A model generated the notes under the pieces. The model made no database searches. It was not told where the DNA came from and saw only the letters and a list, made by a program, of their open reading frames with translations. Shown piece by piece: positions 24,935 to 34,009 of a stretch of 64,000 nucleotides of DNA (its first letter is position 1; each line of letters starts with the position of its first letter). The DNA is from Caulobacter sp. 602-2 (GTDB lineage: Bacteria; Pseudomonadota; Alphaproteobacteria; Caulobacterales; Caulobacteraceae), in the NCBI RefSeq assembly GCF_011043625.1, contig NZ_JAAKGT010000013.1:45256-109255 (forward strand), read 5' to 3'. A program made the translations under genes and the position numbers.

Positions 24935-25507
24935 ATGACCGCTCGCCCCGAGCCGCCACGCCAGGCCTATCTGGAGCCGCACCGGCGCTATCACACGCTG
25001 GTCCACATCGAGGACTGCCTGGCCAGGCTGGCGGCGACGCCGGGCCTGGACGATCGCGAGCGCGGCCTGCTGGTCCAGGCGATCTGGTGGCACGATGCGG
25101 TCTACGATCCGCTTCGTCCCGACAACGAGGCCCGCAGCGCCGACCTGGCCCGCCAGGCCCTGGCCGCGGCCGGAGCGCCCGAGGCCGACATCGCCGAGGT
25201 CGAGCGCCTGATCCTGCTGACCAAGGGCCACACGGTCGAGGCCGGCGATCGGCTGGGGGCGCTGATGGTCTCGATCGACCTGTCGATCCTGGGCGCCGAG
25301 CCCGCCGCCTACGCCGCCTACGCCCAGGCCATCCGCGAGGAGTACGCGGCCGTGCCGGACGAGGTCTATCGCGCCGGCCGGGCGCGGGTGCTGGAGGCCT
25401 TCCTGACCGCGCCGACGCTGTTTCCCGATCCAGCCTTCGCCCAGGCGCTGGACGCTCCGGCGCGCCGCAACCTGGCCGCCGAGATCGACAGCCTCAGGAC
25501 CGCTTGA
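24935..25507 (+). CDS. Predicted HD-superfamily metal-dependent hydrolase
   Basis: A 190-residue protein with His residues in RRYHTLVHIEDCL and the HD pair in QAIWWHDAVYDP, followed by the Asp of MVSIDLSILG, a metal-site pattern of HD-domain phosphohydrolases of the YHTxxHI family. The substrate is unknown; relatives are annotated only as predicted metal-dependent HD proteins. The gene starts right after the ppiB terminator and its last 14 bases overlap the 3' end of the convergent membrane endonuclease-like gene. Confidence 0.8.
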   Translation: MTARPEPPRQAYLEPHRRYHTLVHIEDCLARLAATPGLDDRERGLLVQAIWWHDAVYDPLRPDNEARSADLARQALAAAGAPEADIAEVERLILLTKGHTVEAGDRLGALMVSIDLSILGAEPAAYAAYAQAIREEYAAVPDEVYRAGRARVLEAFLTAPTLFPDPAFAQALDAPARRNLAAEIDSLRTA

Positions 25508-26474
25508 GCGTGATCACCACCGGCCGGTGATCCGAGCCCAGGTGCGGGCCGCGCCGCACCGAGACCGTCTTCCACTGCCGGCCCGCATAGACGTGGTCGA
25601 TCGGCATCAGCGGGAAGGGGGCCTTGACCAGCCGGATGAACGAGCCCGACGGCCAGGAGGGCAGGGCCAGGGTGCGGCGCTCCAGCCCGAACCGCTTGTC
25701 CTGCCGGCGCAGGCTCCACGACCAGGGCGTGGAGTTGAAGTCGCCGGCGACGATCATCGCCTTCTTGTCGAAGCCCTCCAGCATCGCGGCCAGGCGGCGG
25801 CTCTGGGCCTGCTGGGCGCCGGCCGGGATCGGCCAGACATAGTGCGTGGCGACCACCGTGAAGGGCCCCTTCGGATCGGCCAGAGTGGCCCAGGCGACCG
25901 ACAGCGGCCGCTCGCGGTCATAGATCCCGCCCCGGGCGACCATGCGCTTCTTGCTGAAGATCCAGCTGTCGCACGGACGGTTCGTGCCGACGCAGGAGAC
26001 GACGAAGGGATAGAGCCGGCGCAGGTGGCTGATCAGCGGCCAGGCCTCGCCGCCGCCTTCCTCGACGAACAGGATGTCGGGGTCCTCGGCCAGAACCCAT
26101 TCCAGCGCCTGGCTGGGGTCGTCGTTCGAGGCCCAGACGTTGAACTGCATGACCTTCAGCGTCGCAGGGCCCGGATCGAGCTTGCGGGTCTGGGCCGCGA
26201 TCAGCTCCGGGGCCATCAGGCCGCCGTGGGCCAGGATCGCCAGAGCGCCCATGGCCACGATCGCCCAGCGCTCGCCGCGGCGCGAGACGATCGCCCCCAG
26301 AAGCGCGCCGGCCAGGCCCAGGACCAGCCAGACCGGTGCGAAATGGTTGGCCACGTCCAGCCGATCGCTGAAGGCGCCGCCGAGGCCCGCCAGGCCCAGG
26401 GCCAGGGCCAGCAGGACCAGCGCCAGGGCCGTGCCGCGGAAGAACAGTCGGGCGAGGTGCAAGATCAGCTGCAT
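25494..26474 (-). CDS. Membrane-anchored endonuclease/exonuclease/phosphatase-family protein
   Basis: A 326-residue protein. The first 95 residues hold three predicted membrane helices. The rest is an exonuclease-endonuclease-phosphatase domain: LKVMQFNVWASNDDP, the Glu in ILFVEEGGGEAW, TVVATHYVWP, MIVAGDFNSTPWSWSL and the terminal GSDHRPVVITL (metal and catalytic Asp-His). This resembles the YafD/EEP membrane subgroup whose substrates are uncharacterised. Not orthologous to xthA elsewhere in the window. Confidence 0.85.
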   Translation of the reverse strand: MQLILHLARLFFRGTALALVLLALALGLAGLGGAFSDRLDVANHFAPVWLVLGLAGALLGAIVSRRGERWAIVAMGALAILAHGGLMAPELIAAQTRKLDPGPATLKVMQFNVWASNDDPSQALEWVLAEDPDILFVEEGGGEAWPLISHLRRLYPFVVSCVGTNRPCDSWIFSKKRMVARGGIYDRERPLSVAWATLADPKGPFTVVATHYVWPIPAGAQQAQSRRLAAMLEGFDKKAMIVAGDFNSTPWSWSLRRQDKRFGLERRTLALPSWPSGSFIRLVKAPFPLMPIDHVYAGRQWKTVSVRRGPHLGSDHRPVVITLKRS

Positions 26475-26623
26475 GGCTCGCCCCTTAGCACGGCCAGGCG
26501 ACGGTCGTGTAAGCCGGCGTCGGTTCGAAGGCCGCGGGAAGGGCGATTGCGCAGCCGCGCGGCGCCCATGCGGCCGCGCCGCGCCTTGACCTTGCGCCCC
26601 CTTCGTGGCCTTGAAGCCGGCCC

Positions 26624-27718
26624 ATGCGCCTTTCCGACTTCGACTTCCATCTTCCCGACGACAGCATCGCCCTGCGCCCGGCCGAACCGCGCGACAGCGC
26701 GCGCTTCCTCGTCGTGCGCCCGGGGCAGGGCCTCGAGGACCGCATCGTCCGCGACCTGCCCGATTTCCTGCGTCCCGGCGACGCCTTGGTGTTCAACGAC
26801 ACCCGGGTGATCCCCGCGCGCCTGTCGGGCCTGCGCGAGGGCCGCACGACCGGCGGCGCGGACGGCACGCCCGTGGCCGTCGAGGCGACCCTGCACCGCC
26901 GCATCGCGCCCGACCGCTGGAGCGCCTTCATGCGCCCGGGCAAGCGGCTGAAGGCCGGCGACCGCGTGGCCTTCGCCGCCGAGGGCGCCGAGGAGCGCCT
27001 GGACGCCACCGTCGTCGAGAAGCACGAGGGCGGCGAGGTGGTTCTGGCCTTCGACCTGTCCGGGCCCGAGCTCGACGTCGGCATCGCCCGGCACGGCATG
27101 ATGCCGCTGCCGCCCTATATCGCCGCCAAGCGGGCCGAGGACGACCGCGACCGCGCCGACTACCAGACCGTCTACGCCCGCGAGGACGGCTCGGTGGCCG
27201 CGCCGACGGCGGGCCTGCACTTCACTCCGCAGCTGCTGGAGGCGCTGAAGGCCAAGGGCGTTTCCCTGCACTTCGTGACCCTGCACGTCGGCGCGGGCAC
27301 CTTCCTGCCGGTGAAGACCGACGAGGTCTCCGAGCACAAGATGCACGCCGAGTTCGGCGAGGTCACCGCCCAGACCGCCGACGCCCTCAACGCCGTGCAC
27401 GCGGCCGGCGGCCGCATCGTGTGCGTGGGCACCACGTCCCTGCGTCTGATCGAGAGCGCCACGGGCGAGGACGGCGTGGTGCGGCCGTTCGCCGACGAGA
27501 CGGCGATCTTCATCACGCCGGGCTACCGCTTCCGGGCGGTCGACGTGCTGATGACCAACTTCCACCTGCCCAAGTCGACCCTGTTCATGCTGGTCAGCGC
27601 GTTCGCCGGCCGCAAGACGATGCGCGAGGCCTACGAGCACGCCATATCGACGGGCTACCGCTTCTATTCCTATGGCGACGGCTCGCTGCTGTTCCGCGCC
27701 GAAACCGAGACCGTCTAG
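26624..27718 (+). CDS. queA: S-adenosylmethionine:tRNA ribosyltransferase-isomerase
   Basis: A 364-residue enzyme forming epoxyqueuosine in tRNA by transferring a ribosyl unit from SAM. Hallmarks: MRLSDFDFHLPDDSIALRPAEPRD, VFNDTRVIPARL, YQTVYAREDGSVAAPTAGLHFT, LHVGAGTFLPVK, MTNFHLPKSTLFMLVSAFAG. Length is typical. The stop is immediately followed by the tgt ATG (TAGATG), so queA-tgt form an operon. Confidence 0.95.
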   Translation: MRLSDFDFHLPDDSIALRPAEPRDSARFLVVRPGQGLEDRIVRDLPDFLRPGDALVFNDTRVIPARLSGLREGRTTGGADGTPVAVEATLHRRIAPDRWSAFMRPGKRLKAGDRVAFAAEGAEERLDATVVEKHEGGEVVLAFDLSGPELDVGIARHGMMPLPPYIAAKRAEDDRDRADYQTVYAREDGSVAAPTAGLHFTPQLLEALKAKGVSLHFVTLHVGAGTFLPVKTDEVSEHKMHAEFGEVTAQTADALNAVHAAGGRIVCVGTTSLRLIESATGEDGVVRPFADETAIFITPGYRFRAVDVLMTNFHLPKSTLFMLVSAFAGRKTMREAYEHAISTGYRFYSYGDGSLLFRAETETV

Positions 27719-28831
27719 ATGGCCGCTTTCCCCTTCGAGATCAAAGCCACTGACGGCAAGGCCCGCACGGGCGTGCTGAAGACCCCGCGCGGCGACATCC
27801 GCACGCCGGCCTTCATGCCGGTGGGCACGGCCGCGACGGTGAAGGCCCTGACGGTCGACCAGGTCAAGGACACGGGCGCCGACATCATCCTGGGCAACAC
27901 CTATCACCTGATGCTGCGGCCGACGGCCGAGCGGGTGAAGCGCCTGGGCGGGCTGCACAAGTTCATGCGCTGGGACAAGCCGATCCTGACCGACAGCGGC
28001 GGCTTCCAGGTGATGAGCCTGTCGGGGATCAGCAAGGTCACCGAAGAGGCCGTCACCTTCGCGAGCCACATCGACGGGACCAAGCACGTGCTTTCCCCCG
28101 AGCGGTCGATGGAGATCCAGGCCGACCTGCTGGGTAGCGATATCGTCATGCAACTGGACGAATGCGTGGCCTGGCCGGCGGAAGAGAAGAGGGCGCGCGA
28201 GGGCATGGAGCTGTCGGCGCGCTGGGGCCTGCGCTCCAAGACCGCGTTCGGCACGCGCGATACGCAGGCCTTGTTCGGCATCCAGCAGGGCTCGACCTTC
28301 GAGAACCTGCGCCGCGAGTCGTCCGAGCGCCTGCAGGAGATCGGCTTCGACGGCTACGCCATCGGCGGCCTGGCGGTCGGCGAGGGGCACGAGGCGATGT
28401 GCGAGGTGCTGGACTACGCGCCGGGCCTCTTGCCCGCCGACCGGCCGCGCTACCTGATGGGCGTGGGCAAGCCGATCGACCTGGTGGAAGCCGTCTATCG
28501 CGGCGTCGACATGTTCGACTGCGTGCTGCCGACCCGCTCGGGCCGCCACGGCCAGGCCTGGACCTGGGATGGGGCGATCAACATCAAGAACGCCCGCTTC
28601 GCCGAGGACGAGAGCCCTCTGGACGAGACCAGCGACTGCCCGGCCAGCCGCGACTATTCCAAGGCCTATCTGCGCCACCTGTTCAAGGCCGAGGAGATCC
28701 TGGGGCAGGTGCTGCTGTCGTGGCACAACATCGCCTTCTTCCAGGCCCTGACGGCGGCGATGCGGGATGCGATCGCGCAGGGGCGGTTCGAACAGTTCCG
28801 CCGGGATTTCGCGGCCCGGCAGAAGGGCTAG
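27719..28831 (+). CDS. tgt: Queuine tRNA-ribosyltransferase (Tgt), zinc site altered
   Basis: A 370-residue tRNA-guanine transglycosylase exchanging G34 for the queuosine precursor preQ1. Substrate residues are present: LTDSGGFQVMSLSG with catalytic Asp, MQLDECVA, FGIQQGSTF, GYAIGGLAVGEG and FDCVLPTRSGRHGQAW with the nucleophile Asp. The structural zinc motif CxCxxC...H is changed: Ser305, Cys307, Ser310 and His336 occupy the positions (SDCPAS, then LLSWHN). Two of three cysteines are missing although the fold around them is conserved. Whether metal still binds is unknown. Directly follows queA. Confidence 0.94.
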   Translation: MAAFPFEIKATDGKARTGVLKTPRGDIRTPAFMPVGTAATVKALTVDQVKDTGADIILGNTYHLMLRPTAERVKRLGGLHKFMRWDKPILTDSGGFQVMSLSGISKVTEEAVTFASHIDGTKHVLSPERSMEIQADLLGSDIVMQLDECVAWPAEEKRAREGMELSARWGLRSKTAFGTRDTQALFGIQQGSTFENLRRESSERLQEIGFDGYAIGGLAVGEGHEAMCEVLDYAPGLLPADRPRYLMGVGKPIDLVEAVYRGVDMFDCVLPTRSGRHGQAWTWDGAINIKNARFAEDESPLDETSDCPASRDYSKAYLRHLFKAEEILGQVLLSWHNIAFFQALTAAMRDAIAQGRFEQFRRDFAARQKG

Positions 28832-28837
28832 GCTCGC

Positions 28838-28890
28838 CGTCGGCGAGACCCCCTCCGGTCCTCCGGACCACCTCCCCCAGAGGGGGAGGA
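28838..28890. repeat. Partial family A-like palindromic repeat
   Basis: GAGACCCCCTCCGGTCCTCCGG and CCTCCCCCAGAGGGGGAGG stem-forming sequence just after tgt, resembling the ends of family A. Confidence 0.65.
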
Positions 28891-28906
28891 TCTTGGCTGG
28901 CGCCTT

Positions 28907-29000
28907 GCGTCCTTCGAGGCCCGCTGCGCGGGCGCCTCAGGATGAGGAAGTCAAGCTCCTCATCCTGAGGTGCGAGCCGAAGGCGAGCCTCGAAGGACGC
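28907..29000. repeat. Dispersed palindromic repeat, family C
   Basis: Outer arms GCGTCCTTCGAGGC and GCCTCGAAGGACGC are perfect inverted copies, with inner arms CCTCAGGATGAGGA / TCCTCATCCTGAGG. A recognised style of intergenic palindrome in alphaproteobacteria. Single copy in this window. Confidence 0.85.
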
Positions 29001-29046
29001 ACGGCTTCTCAGCCTCTCGTGGAAACCACGGAAGTTGATGGAGAGG

Positions 29047-29120
29047 GCGCGGGGCGTCCGGGCCTCGCCCGGATGTGTGAGTTCTAGGTACCGTTTCGAC
29101 GAAGCTGGAACGCCCCGCGC
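29047..29120. other. Long inverted repeat with internal hairpin, possible structured RNA
   Basis: GCGCGGGGCGT (29047-29057) and ACGCCCCGCGC (29110-29120) are perfect 11-base inverted arms. Directly inside the left arm sits a second hairpin CCGGGC-CTC-GCCCGG (29058-29072). The stretch 29001-29517 between repeats has no supported protein gene; the weak reading frames there lack start signals and homology I can recognise. It could be a small structured RNA or another repeat type; I did not find tmRNA, RNase P or SRP RNA signatures. Confidence 0.4.
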
Positions 29121-29517
29121 GATCGTTGTTCCTCAGGCCGGGGCGCGCAGGCCTCTTCCGCCTTTTACCCCTTCCCCATGCAGTGCGCCCCGTTTCTTGG
29201 CGGCCAGGCGTGCATGGCGGCGCGGACCCTTGGGCGGGCGGGAGCCTAGTCAGGCAAGCCCCCGATGGACGGGTTTACGTCCCCCATCCTCATTTATGCC
29301 TTCAGGCCCGGCTCACGCCGCGCCTTCAGCCCCGCTCGATCGCATCACCGCCGCACGCTTCGGGCCGGATCCTTGCGCCCTCTCCCTGCGACGGGACACG
29401 TTGATTATGCGGCGGGATTCACCGCGTCTGATTGGGGAGGCTGAGAAAGTTGCAAGTGGTTGATCACGTTCAGGACTTTTCGCTGAACGCCGGGGACCCA
29501 CGCTGCTCTATCCCCAT

Positions 29518-29542
29518 AACCAGGAACCTCCCCCGGGGGGGG
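29518..29542. repeat. Truncated family A repeat end
   Basis: ACCAGGAACCTCCCCCGGGG resembles the left arm of family A at 9730 and 22135, cut short before a terminator. Confidence 0.6.
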
Positions 29543-29548
29543 CAAAAC

Positions 29549-29582
29549 AAAAAGGCCGCCTGGAGCGATCCAGGCGGCCTTT
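29549..29582 (-). terminator. Terminator of the FadL-type gene
   Basis: AAAGGCCGCCTGGA / TCCAGGCGGCCTTT arms around GCGA, with a T run on the minus strand (AAAACAAAAA on the plus strand), 24 bases after the porin stop. Confidence 0.88.
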
Positions 29583-29605
29583 CCGTGTTCAGGAACCTAG
29601 AAGGC

Positions 29606-30895
29606 TCAGAACGTCCAGCGGACGCCGGTCGACAGGACCGTGGCGTGGCCGGTGGCCAGGCCGTTCAGGGTCACCGACGAACCGGTGGCCGTGGCGTCGG
29701 TGCGGTGGATCTCGGAATCGTCGAACGAGATGTAGGTCGCGGCGATGTCGAGGTTCAGGTTCGGCTTGGCGGCCCAGGTGGCGCCGACGGCGTAGAGCAT
29801 GCGGTCGCCGTCCGGAACGCGGGCGGTGCGGCCTTCGTCCGGGGTCGGGGTCGGGTCCTTCTGGACGCCGCCGCGCAGGGTCAGGCGCGGGGTCAGCTGG
29901 TGATCGACGCCAAGGGCCACCGTGGTGATGTCCTTGTAGTCCTGCTCGCTGACCGAGCCGCCGCCGGCGAAGGTGACGCGGATGGCGTCGAACTCGCTCC
30001 AGCCGACGCGGCTGACCTGGGCGTTCAGGGTGGTCTTCGGGGTCACGGCCCAGCGGGCGCCGAGGCTGGCCATCCACGGGGTGGTGATGGTGGCTTCACC
30101 AGCGACCGTGCGGTTGGCCGTGGTCGGCAGCGGGGCCAGGATGCCCGAGACCGCCACGTCGCCCTTCAGGGTGTGCTCGGTCTTCGAACGGTAGCTGGCG
30201 CCGAAGGTCAGGGCCGGGGTGGCGTGGAACTGGGCGCCCACGGTCCAGCCGTAGCCCCAGCCGTCGCCGGTCAGTTCCTGGCGGCCGTCGGCCTGCAGCG
30301 GCGAGGCGTTCGGCAGGGCGTTCGACAGTTCGGCGTCGGCGTAGACGCCGCTGATGCCCACGCCCAGGTCGAGCTTGTCGTTGACGCGGTAGGCCAGGGT
30401 GGCCTGCAGGTCGGCCGTGGTCAGGCGCGACTTGATGGCGTCGTAGCGAGCCCAGCTGTTGGCTTCGTACTCGGTGGTGAAGTTGTACGGCGCGGCCATC
30501 GACAGGCCGACGACGATCTTGTCGTTCAGGCGCCAGGCGCCGGCGAAGTTGGGCACCACGCCGTCATTGATGACGTCGGTGGCCGTGCCCGTGCCGCCCA
30601 CCGGGGTGGTGATCGGAACCGGACGGGTGATGGTGGAGCCCTTGTTGGCGACCTTGGAGTTCACCAGCACGGCGTGCAGGCCGCCGTAGACTTCGGCGTG
30701 CTCGACGCCGGCGATGGCGGCGGGGTTCCACCACAGGCTGGCGGCGCCGCTGTCGGCGACTTCGCCCGAATAGGCGCGGCCGGCGCCGCGGGCCGATTGT
30801 TCCTGCAGATAGAAGCCCGAGGCGGAGGCTTGCGAAGCGGCGGCGAGGGCGGCGAGGGCCGCACCGGCGGCGAGGACTTTACGCGAGAGAGCCAT
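29606..30895 (-). CDS. OmpP1/FadL/TodX-family outer membrane transporter
   Basis: About 429 residues with a signal peptide (MALSRKVLAAGAALAALAAASQASA). The mature N-terminus SGFYLQEQSARGAGRAYSGEVAD followed by ASLWWNPAAIAG is the hallmark of the FadL hatch, and the rest alternates as a beta-barrel ending in ...STGVRWTF with a terminal Phe. FadL-type porins take up long-chain fatty acids and other hydrophobic molecules. The start is ATG 30895; an earlier in-frame ATG (30931) adds residues ahead of the signal peptide. The 300-base upstream region is unusually AT-rich for this genome. Confidence 0.9.
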   Translation of the reverse strand: MALSRKVLAAGAALAALAAASQASASGFYLQEQSARGAGRAYSGEVADSGAASLWWNPAAIAGVEHAEVYGGLHAVLVNSKVANKGSTITRPVPITTPVGGTGTATDVINDGVVPNFAGAWRLNDKIVVGLSMAAPYNFTTEYEANSWARYDAIKSRLTTADLQATLAYRVNDKLDLGVGISGVYADAELSNALPNASPLQADGRQELTGDGWGYGWTVGAQFHATPALTFGASYRSKTEHTLKGDVAVSGILAPLPTTANRTVAGEATITTPWMASLGARWAVTPKTTLNAQVSRVGWSEFDAIRVTFAGGGSVSEQDYKDITTVALGVDHQLTPRLTLRGGVQKDPTPTPDEGRTARVPDGDRMLYAVGATWAAKPNLNLDIAATYISFDDSEIHRTDATATGSSVTLNGLATGHATVLSTGVRWTF

Positions 30896-31202
30896 GTGAC
30901 TGACAGACCTTCTTGGGGAGGTTAGGTCCATCCAACACCTTGCGATGCTGGAGGTTGCCGCCGGCTCTAACGCACTTTTTCAAAAACCGTTGCTATTTAT
31001 TCGCGTAACGGTGAATTTTGTTCTCGGCGTCAAAGAAATCGTGCCTTTTTAGCCTCTATTCATTCAGCGTTATGTCAAAACGCGAGGCTTCCCTTAGGTA
31101 AAGACTTGTATTCGCCTCAATTCTCGCAGGTGCAGATTTTTGTAATTTACGTCAATTGTGGCGATCGCGGGCGCGGATGTTCCGGCGCCCGCGACCTTTG
31201 GA
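30896..31202 (-). promoter_or_regulatory. AT-rich upstream region of the FadL-type gene
   Basis: About 307 bases without a gene, with local AT content far above the genome average between 30970 and 31150. It contains an imperfect palindrome CCGTTGC ... GTAACGG (30987-31011) about 92 bases before the porin start, a candidate operator. No perfect PsrA-type site is seen here. The promoter itself cannot be placed with confidence. Confidence 0.4.
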
Positions 31203-32111
31203 TCAGCCGCCGGCCAACTTGCGGAAGAACTTCTGGCCCTGCTCGCCGCCGTTGAAATAGGCCTGCTGGCCGGGCTCGGCGGTGATGGCCTCCCAGCTGT
31301 CGCGAACCTCTTCGGCCGACAGGCCGCCTTCGCCCAGATAGACGCCCTCGGTCTCGAAGATCCGGGCCAGGGCGAAGACGCCGGCCCCGGCGGTCAGGAT
31401 CGCGCCGGTGGGGGCGTCTTCCGACACCAGGTAGACGACGCCGGGGGTGACGTATTCGGGGTTCAGCTTGGCCAGGATCTCGGGCGGCATCAGGCCCTCG
31501 GTCATGCGGGTGGCCGCGACCGGGCTGATGGCGTTGATCTTGACGTTGTTCTTGGCGCCTTCGAGCTTCAGCGTGTTCATCAGGCCCAGCACCGCCATCT
31601 TGGCCGCGCCGTAGTTGGACTGGCCGAAGTTGCCGTACATGCCCGACGACGAGGTGGTGACGACGATGCGGCCGTAGTTCTGGGCCTTCATGATGTCCCA
31701 CACGGCCTTGATCGGCTTGAAGGTGCCGAAGACGTGCACCTGCATGACCGCCTCGAAGTCGGCCAGCTCCATCTTGCTCAGGGTCTTGTCGCGCAGGATG
31801 CCGGCGTTGGCGACGAGGATGTCGATGCGGCCCCAGGTGTCGATGGTGGTCTTGACCAGGTCGGCGACGCCGGCGTCGTCGGTCACCGAGGCGCCGTGGG
31901 CGATCGCCTGACCGCCGAAGGCCTCGATCTCGGCCACCACGGCCTTGGCCGCGTCGGACGAGCCGCCCGAGCCGTCGACGCTGCCGCCCAGGTCGTTGAC
32001 CACCACCTTGGCGCCGCGACGGGCCAGTTCCAGGGCGTGCTGGCGGCCGAGGCCCCCGCCCGCGCCCGTGACGATGGCCACCTGACCGTCGAAGCGAATG
32101 TCGTCCGCCAT
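31203..32111 (-). CDS. SDR-family 3-hydroxyacyl-CoA dehydrogenase-like protein
   Basis: A 302-residue short-chain dehydrogenase. NAD-binding TGAGGGLGRQHALELARRGAK is followed by VVNDLGGS, a signature of the peroxisomal multifunctional enzyme type-2 dehydrogenase domain; LVANAGILRD, the catalytic Ser in VTTSSSGMYG and YGAAK (Tyr-x-x-x-Lys) complete the active site. The C-terminal part (YFNGGEQGQKFFRKLAGG) is longer than simple SDRs and is found in this subgroup. A role in beta-oxidation of acyl-CoA is inferred. A perfect CAAACGCGCGTTTG palindrome lies 17 bases upstream of the ATG. Confidence 0.85.
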   Translation of the reverse strand: MADDIRFDGQVAIVTGAGGGLGRQHALELARRGAKVVVNDLGGSVDGSGGSSDAAKAVVAEIEAFGGQAIAHGASVTDDAGVADLVKTTIDTWGRIDILVANAGILRDKTLSKMELADFEAVMQVHVFGTFKPIKAVWDIMKAQNYGRIVVTTSSSGMYGNFGQSNYGAAKMAVLGLMNTLKLEGAKNNVKINAISPVAATRMTEGLMPPEILAKLNPEYVTPGVVYLVSEDAPTGAILTAGAGVFALARIFETEGVYLGEGGLSAEEVRDSWEAITAEPGQQAYFNGGEQGQKFFRKLAGG

Positions 32112-32127
32112 GCCCGTAGATCTCCCT

Positions 32128-32141
32128 CAAACGCGCGTTTG
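32128..32141. promoter_or_regulatory. PsrA-type operator palindrome upstream of the SDR gene
   Basis: CAAACGCGCGTTTG is a perfect 14-base palindrome of the form CAAAC-N4-GTTTG, the described format of PsrA-family (TetR) fatty-acid operators. It is 17 bases before the SDR start codon, a position suited to repression. The same format occurs at 59388-59401. Confidence 0.6.
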
Positions 32142-32235
32142 GTTTGACGCGTTTGTGCGACCGGGAGGAGGGGGCGTCAAGGGCGGGAAGGGGTGTGGGG
32201 CGGGAAGGGGAGGCGGGGCCTCCCCTCGGCCGCGA

Positions 32236-33228
32236 TCAGGTCTTGGGCGGATCGGCGGCCTGCGGGCCGGTGCGCTTGGCGCCGGCGACCTGGCCAGGCT
32301 TCATGAACTTCACCAGCACGCGCTGGCCGATCAGGAAGGGGGTGTCGTCGGCGCTGACCACCACCTCGACCACGCGGGCGTCGGTGCGCTCGGAAGGATC
32401 GTCCGACTGCAGCTTGCGGGCCCCGAACACGGCGGCGCGGCGCAGGACCTTGCCGGTGTAGGTCTTCTTCTGGTCGGCCTCGGGGATGATCTCGACCGAC
32501 TGGCCGATGGCGACGAACGGAATGGCCGACTCGCTGATCTCGGCGCGGACGATGCGGGCCGTGGCCGGCTCGAGGTCGAACATCGAGGTGACGTTCAGGG
32601 TCGAGGCGCCCGAGCCCGGATTGGCGTAGCGGCGGGCGATGCGGCCGTCGGCCGGGGCGCGGATGACCGTCAGTTCCTGGTTGTAGCGGGCCTGGTTCAG
32701 CTGGGCGGCGAAGGTGGCCACCATGGCGCGCTGGGCCTCGAGCTCGGCGTCGGCGCCGGCGATGGCGTCGCGGGCCTGGTCGAGGCGCTGGCCGGCCACG
32801 AAGTTCGAGGCGGTCAGGCCCTGCAGGCGGGTGAACTCGCGCTGGGCGGTGGCCTTGCGCACCTCCAGCACGCGGATCTGGGCGCGGGCCTGGGCGAGGT
32901 TGGCCGCGGCGGTCTCGGCGGCCAGGCGGACGTCGTCGTCCTCCTGCTTGGCCAGCGGCTGGCCCTTGCGGACGGTGTCGCCCTCCTGGACGTAGACCTC
33001 GCTGACGATGCCCTGGCGGCGGGCGGCGACCGAGATCACCCCGCCCTCGACGTCGGCCTTGCCGTCGGCGACGGCGCCGTACGGGGTGGCGGGCGTGGCG
33101 GCGGCGACCTTGGCGGCCTCGACCTTCTTGGCCTTGGCCTGGCCGCTGTACCAGACGCCTCCGCCCAGGATGGCGAGGGCGCCGACGGAGATCAGCCAGA
33201 AGCGGCGGCGACGGAACAGGGCGGGCAT
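32236..33228 (-). CDS. HlyD/DevB-type membrane fusion protein
   Basis: A 330-residue periplasmic adaptor: N-terminal membrane anchor (about residues 10-28, FWLISVGALAILGGGVWYSG), a biotinyl-lipoyl half in VISVAARRQGIVSEVYVQEGDTV, a coiled-coil hairpin rich in Ala/Gln/Arg (about 105-185) and the second lipoyl half in LTVIRAPADGRIARRYANPG, then a beta-barrel domain. It would link the neighbouring ABC permease to the outer membrane. It starts one base after the ATPase gene stop, the third gene of a three-gene operon (permease-ATPase-adaptor). Confidence 0.88.
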   Translation of the reverse strand: MPALFRRRRFWLISVGALAILGGGVWYSGQAKAKKVEAAKVAAATPATPYGAVADGKADVEGGVISVAARRQGIVSEVYVQEGDTVRKGQPLAKQEDDDVRLAAETAAANLAQARAQIRVLEVRKATAQREFTRLQGLTASNFVAGQRLDQARDAIAGADAELEAQRAMVATFAAQLNQARYNQELTVIRAPADGRIARRYANPGSGASTLNVTSMFDLEPATARIVRAEISESAIPFVAIGQSVEIIPEADQKKTYTGKVLRRAAVFGARKLQSDDPSERTDARVVEVVVSADDTPFLIGQRVLVKFMKPGQVAGAKRTGPQAADPPKT

Positions 33229-33229
33229 C

Positions 33230-34005
<776 letters not shown>

Positions 34006-34009
<4 letters not shown>

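Noticed and set aside
29035..29463. Reading frames in the tgt to FadL gap
   Set aside because: Low-complexity, no ribosome site, no family features, and they run through inverted repeats.
29001..29517. tmRNA, RNase P RNA or SRP RNA in the gene-free stretch
   Set aside because: None of the characteristic conserved segments (for example GAGGAAAGTCC of RNase P, the tmRNA tag frame or the SRP GGAAG core) could be found.
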